A program made the position numbers and the translations under genes. DNA of 29,277 bases, from the IMG/VR virus record IMGVR_UViG_3300035701_000200, positions 1 through 29,277 of that record; one strand, written 5' to 3'. The DNA comes from a virus. How positions within the stretch are numbered: the first letter of the stretch is position 1; the number at the start of each line of letters is the position of its first letter. Positions 28,108 through 29,277 of this stretch are shown here, piece by piece. The notes under the pieces were generated by a model, which did no database searches, was not told the DNA's origin, and was given only the letters and a program-made list of their open reading frames with translations.

Positions 28108-28367
28108 CCTTTTTTCTCCTTTTCCGGCAGGGATTCGAGGAGGGCGCGGGATTCCACCAGTCCACGAATATAATTCTCTGTCCCGCCCTCGCCATTTTCT
28201 ATGGCGTCCTTAAGTGATTCAAGTGCGTTGGCCCTGTCCACCTTCCCCGCCGCTTCGAGGACGCGAATGGCATTGGTAATTTCGACCTGGGCTTTCTTGT
28301 TGAATGCGCAACGATTATTTTCAAGCGTTGCAATCGCCGCATTGAACGGTCCCTTCTTCTCGCTCAT
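28104..28367 (-). CDS. Unknown helical protein, 87 aa
   Basis: From ATG 28367: MSEKKGPFNAAIATLENNRC, then VEITNAIRVLEAAGKVDRAN and a Glu/Lys-rich tail (LPEKEKKG). All-helical. The TGA of the upstream Lar-like gene overlaps its ATG. Not recognised. Confidence 0.65.
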   Translation of the reverse strand: MSEKKGPFNAAIATLENNRCAFNKKAQVEITNAIRVLEAAGKVDRANALESLKDAIENGEGGTENYIRGLVESRALLESLPEKEKKG

Positions 28368-28591
28368 TTGGCCCTCCTGTTCCATGCGGCAATGGCATCG
28401 GCTAGGTTATCCGCCCAGGGGCCATAAGCTCCGCAATACTCGCATCGGATGGCAATTTCTCCATCTTTGTTTGTAGTATCTGGTTCGCTCTCTCCGCAGA
28501 ACGGACATGGTTTCAGCTTCTTCTCGCTCATGTATTCCTCCAAGTCCTCGTCTAGGATTCCCGCCGGGATGCCGGGATAAGGTTCGCTCAT
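28364..28591 (-). CDS. Lar-like zinc-ribbon protein, 75 aa (or 55 aa)
   Basis: MSEKKLKPCPFCGESEP, then IRCEYCGAYGPW and ADAIAAWNRRAK: CPFCG, CEYCG and the WNRR end define the Lar-like family. Two in-frame starts exist: 28591, coupled to the upstream stop, giving a 20-residue acidic leader (IPAGILDEDLEEY), and 28531 with its own GGAGG six bases upstream, giving the usual family N-terminus. Both may be used. Confidence 0.8.
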   Translation of the reverse strand: MSEPYPGIPAGILDEDLEEYMSEKKLKPCPFCGESEPDTTNKDGEIAIRCEYCGAYGPWADNLADAIAAWNRRAK

Positions 28592-28824
28592 CTAGTCCCC
28601 TCTTCTACGCGTTGCATTATAGTTATAAGTTCTTTTGAATCGACTCGGATCGCACCAAACGAAATGGCCCTATATGCGGCTCGGGTCGTAGTCAAATCAT
28701 AGTGCGGATGTTCACGTTTTTTATTTTGAAACCAGGATTTCGGGAACCTCATCTTTCCGGCAAAAGCATGGAGTTCATCCAATGAATCAGCTATTAAGTG
28801 AACCCCGTCCGTATAAACGCTCAT
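28588..28824 (-). CDS. DUF4031 family protein
   Basis: A 78-residue protein: MSVYTDGVHLIADSLDELHA, FAGKMRFPKSWFQNKKREHP, HYDLTTTRAAYRAISFGA. The DUF4031 pattern ('V.vD......H..ad.leELh.fA...g....wFq....hYdl....r..A...GA') is complete except for a shortened first loop. Function unknown, common in phages. Starts one base after the upstream TAG. Confidence 0.85.
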   Translation of the reverse strand: MSVYTDGVHLIADSLDELHAFAGKMRFPKSWFQNKKREHPHYDLTTTRAAYRAISFGAIRVDSKELITIMQRVEEGTR

Positions 28825-29061
28825 CTACTCCTCCTTGCCGTCATGCCTGGCTTCTAAAATGGTTTCGCCCGCTATTTCCTCGTATAGACTAAGATATCCC
28901 ACCGTAACGAATCTTCCGTTAAAGTCATTTGGCGATTTTCCAATCAACCTCCCGTCATCCGTTCCACAAACCGCTAGGTCAACGCGATGTATTTTTCCCA
29001 GCTCATCTTTACACACCCAATGATTTTGATGTTCGCTATAAGATATTATTTCAAGTCTCAT
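28825..29061 (-). CDS. Unknown beta-rich protein, 78 aa
   Basis: MRLEIISYSEHQNHWVCKDE, LGKIHRVDLAVCGTDDGRL, then GRFVTVGYLSLYEEIAGETI. The layout suggests a small OB- or SH3-like barrel; 'G..V.V......y..ia' is frequent in small phage proteins of unknown role. Stop and start of neighbours are adjacent, so it is in the same operon. Confidence 0.65.
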   Translation of the reverse strand: MRLEIISYSEHQNHWVCKDELGKIHRVDLAVCGTDDGRLIGKSPNDFNGRFVTVGYLSLYEEIAGETILEARHDGKEE

Positions 29062-29277
29062 CTATTTCTCCTTCTCTTTCCTTGCGGCGGCGACATATTC
29101 CTTGATTGCGCTTTCCAGAACTATGGTAGCCGGAGTCTTGTAGTGGATGGCTAAAAGTAGTCGTCGCCCCATCGCCTTCAGTCCTGCCCGTTCTGCCGGT
29201 GTCCAGAAGGTTAGCCAACCATTTTCGCATCGCCTCGTAGAGAAATTAGGGCATCTACCATGAACCAAGGGAGACAT
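29062..29277 (-). CDS. Unknown protein, possibly partial at the window edge
   Basis: Opens MSPLVHGRCPNFSTRRCENG with an ATG made of the last three bases of the window, so a longer N-terminus may lie outside. LTFWTPAERAGLKAMGRRLL and TPATIVLESAIKEYVAAARK look like a short strand followed by two helices, as in ribbon-helix-helix DNA-binding proteins; tentative. Confidence 0.5.
   Translation of the reverse strand: MSPLVHGRCPNFSTRRCENGWLTFWTPAERAGLKAMGRRLLLAIHYKTPATIVLESAIKEYVAAARKEKEK

Noticed and set aside
1-29277. tRNA genes, integrase, transposase, CRISPR arrays or origin repeats
   Set aside because: I looked in all spacers and found no cloverleaf, recombinase motif, spaced repeat array or iteron cluster that I could support.

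Overview
The window is a piece of a dsDNA tailed bacteriophage (Caudoviricetes), or of a prophage. Every gene I can support lies on the minus strand, so transcription runs from the right edge to the left edge. Genes are packed with ATGA/GTGA stop-start overlaps, as in long translationally coupled phage operons. HK97-type head genes together with a tail-tube gene and a frameshifting tail-assembly chaperone point to a long non-contractile tail (siphovirus-like). The host cannot be named from the sequence. A lipobox protein and an M15 peptidase only say bacterium. I see no integrase, repressor, tRNA, CRISPR array or insertion sequence, and no gene-free stretch longer than 300 bases.

Right part (about 29.3 to 18.1 kb, accessory, replication and lysis): many very small genes. 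They include two zinc-ribbon 'Lar-like' proteins, a DUF4031 protein, a pair of tandem paralogues, a RusA-type Holliday junction resolvase, a SPOUT (SpoU) RNA methyltransferase, an HNH endonuclease with its own sigma70-like promoter, an M15 endolysin, a calcineurin-like phosphoesterase that probably starts at an AUC codon, a DUF3310 protein, a deoxyribosyltransferase-like protein, a holin candidate, a coiled-coil membrane protein and a YopX-family protein. Several microproteins of 28 to 58 residues fill what would otherwise be gaps, and most are joined to their neighbours by ATGA overlaps.

Middle part (18.0 to 10.9 kb, packaging and head): small and large terminase, portal, small unknown genes, a lipoprotein that looks like a moron, prohead protease candidate, scaffold, DUF2190-like decoration protein and major capsid protein. 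Two palindromes lie at the boundary with the accessory region.

Left part (10.8 to 0 kb): the head genes are interrupted by a cassette of about eight genes: a DUF115-like protein, a 55-residue protein, a double GT-A glycosyltransferase, a SAM methyltransferase, two more GT-A-like proteins, a LicD-like phosphotransferase and a small protein resembling CTP-dependent riboflavin kinase. The cassette ends, with a four-base overlap, at a collagen-like fibre of about 78 Gly-X-Y triplets. The head-tail genes then resume: DnaT-like connector, minor head protein, head closure, HK97 gp10-like, tail terminator, tail tube and the tail-assembly chaperone with a textbook A AAA AAC -1 slippery site. The window ends inside the frameshift extension; the tape measure gene should lie just beyond.

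The most interesting system is the glycan-modification cassette coupled to the collagen-like fibre inside the head operon. Three of its enzymes share a basic N-terminal tag of about 27 residues. My reading, which is inference, is that the phage builds and decorates its own collagen fibre or capsid with a phosphorylated or methylated glycan, the tag holding the enzymes together or on the particle.
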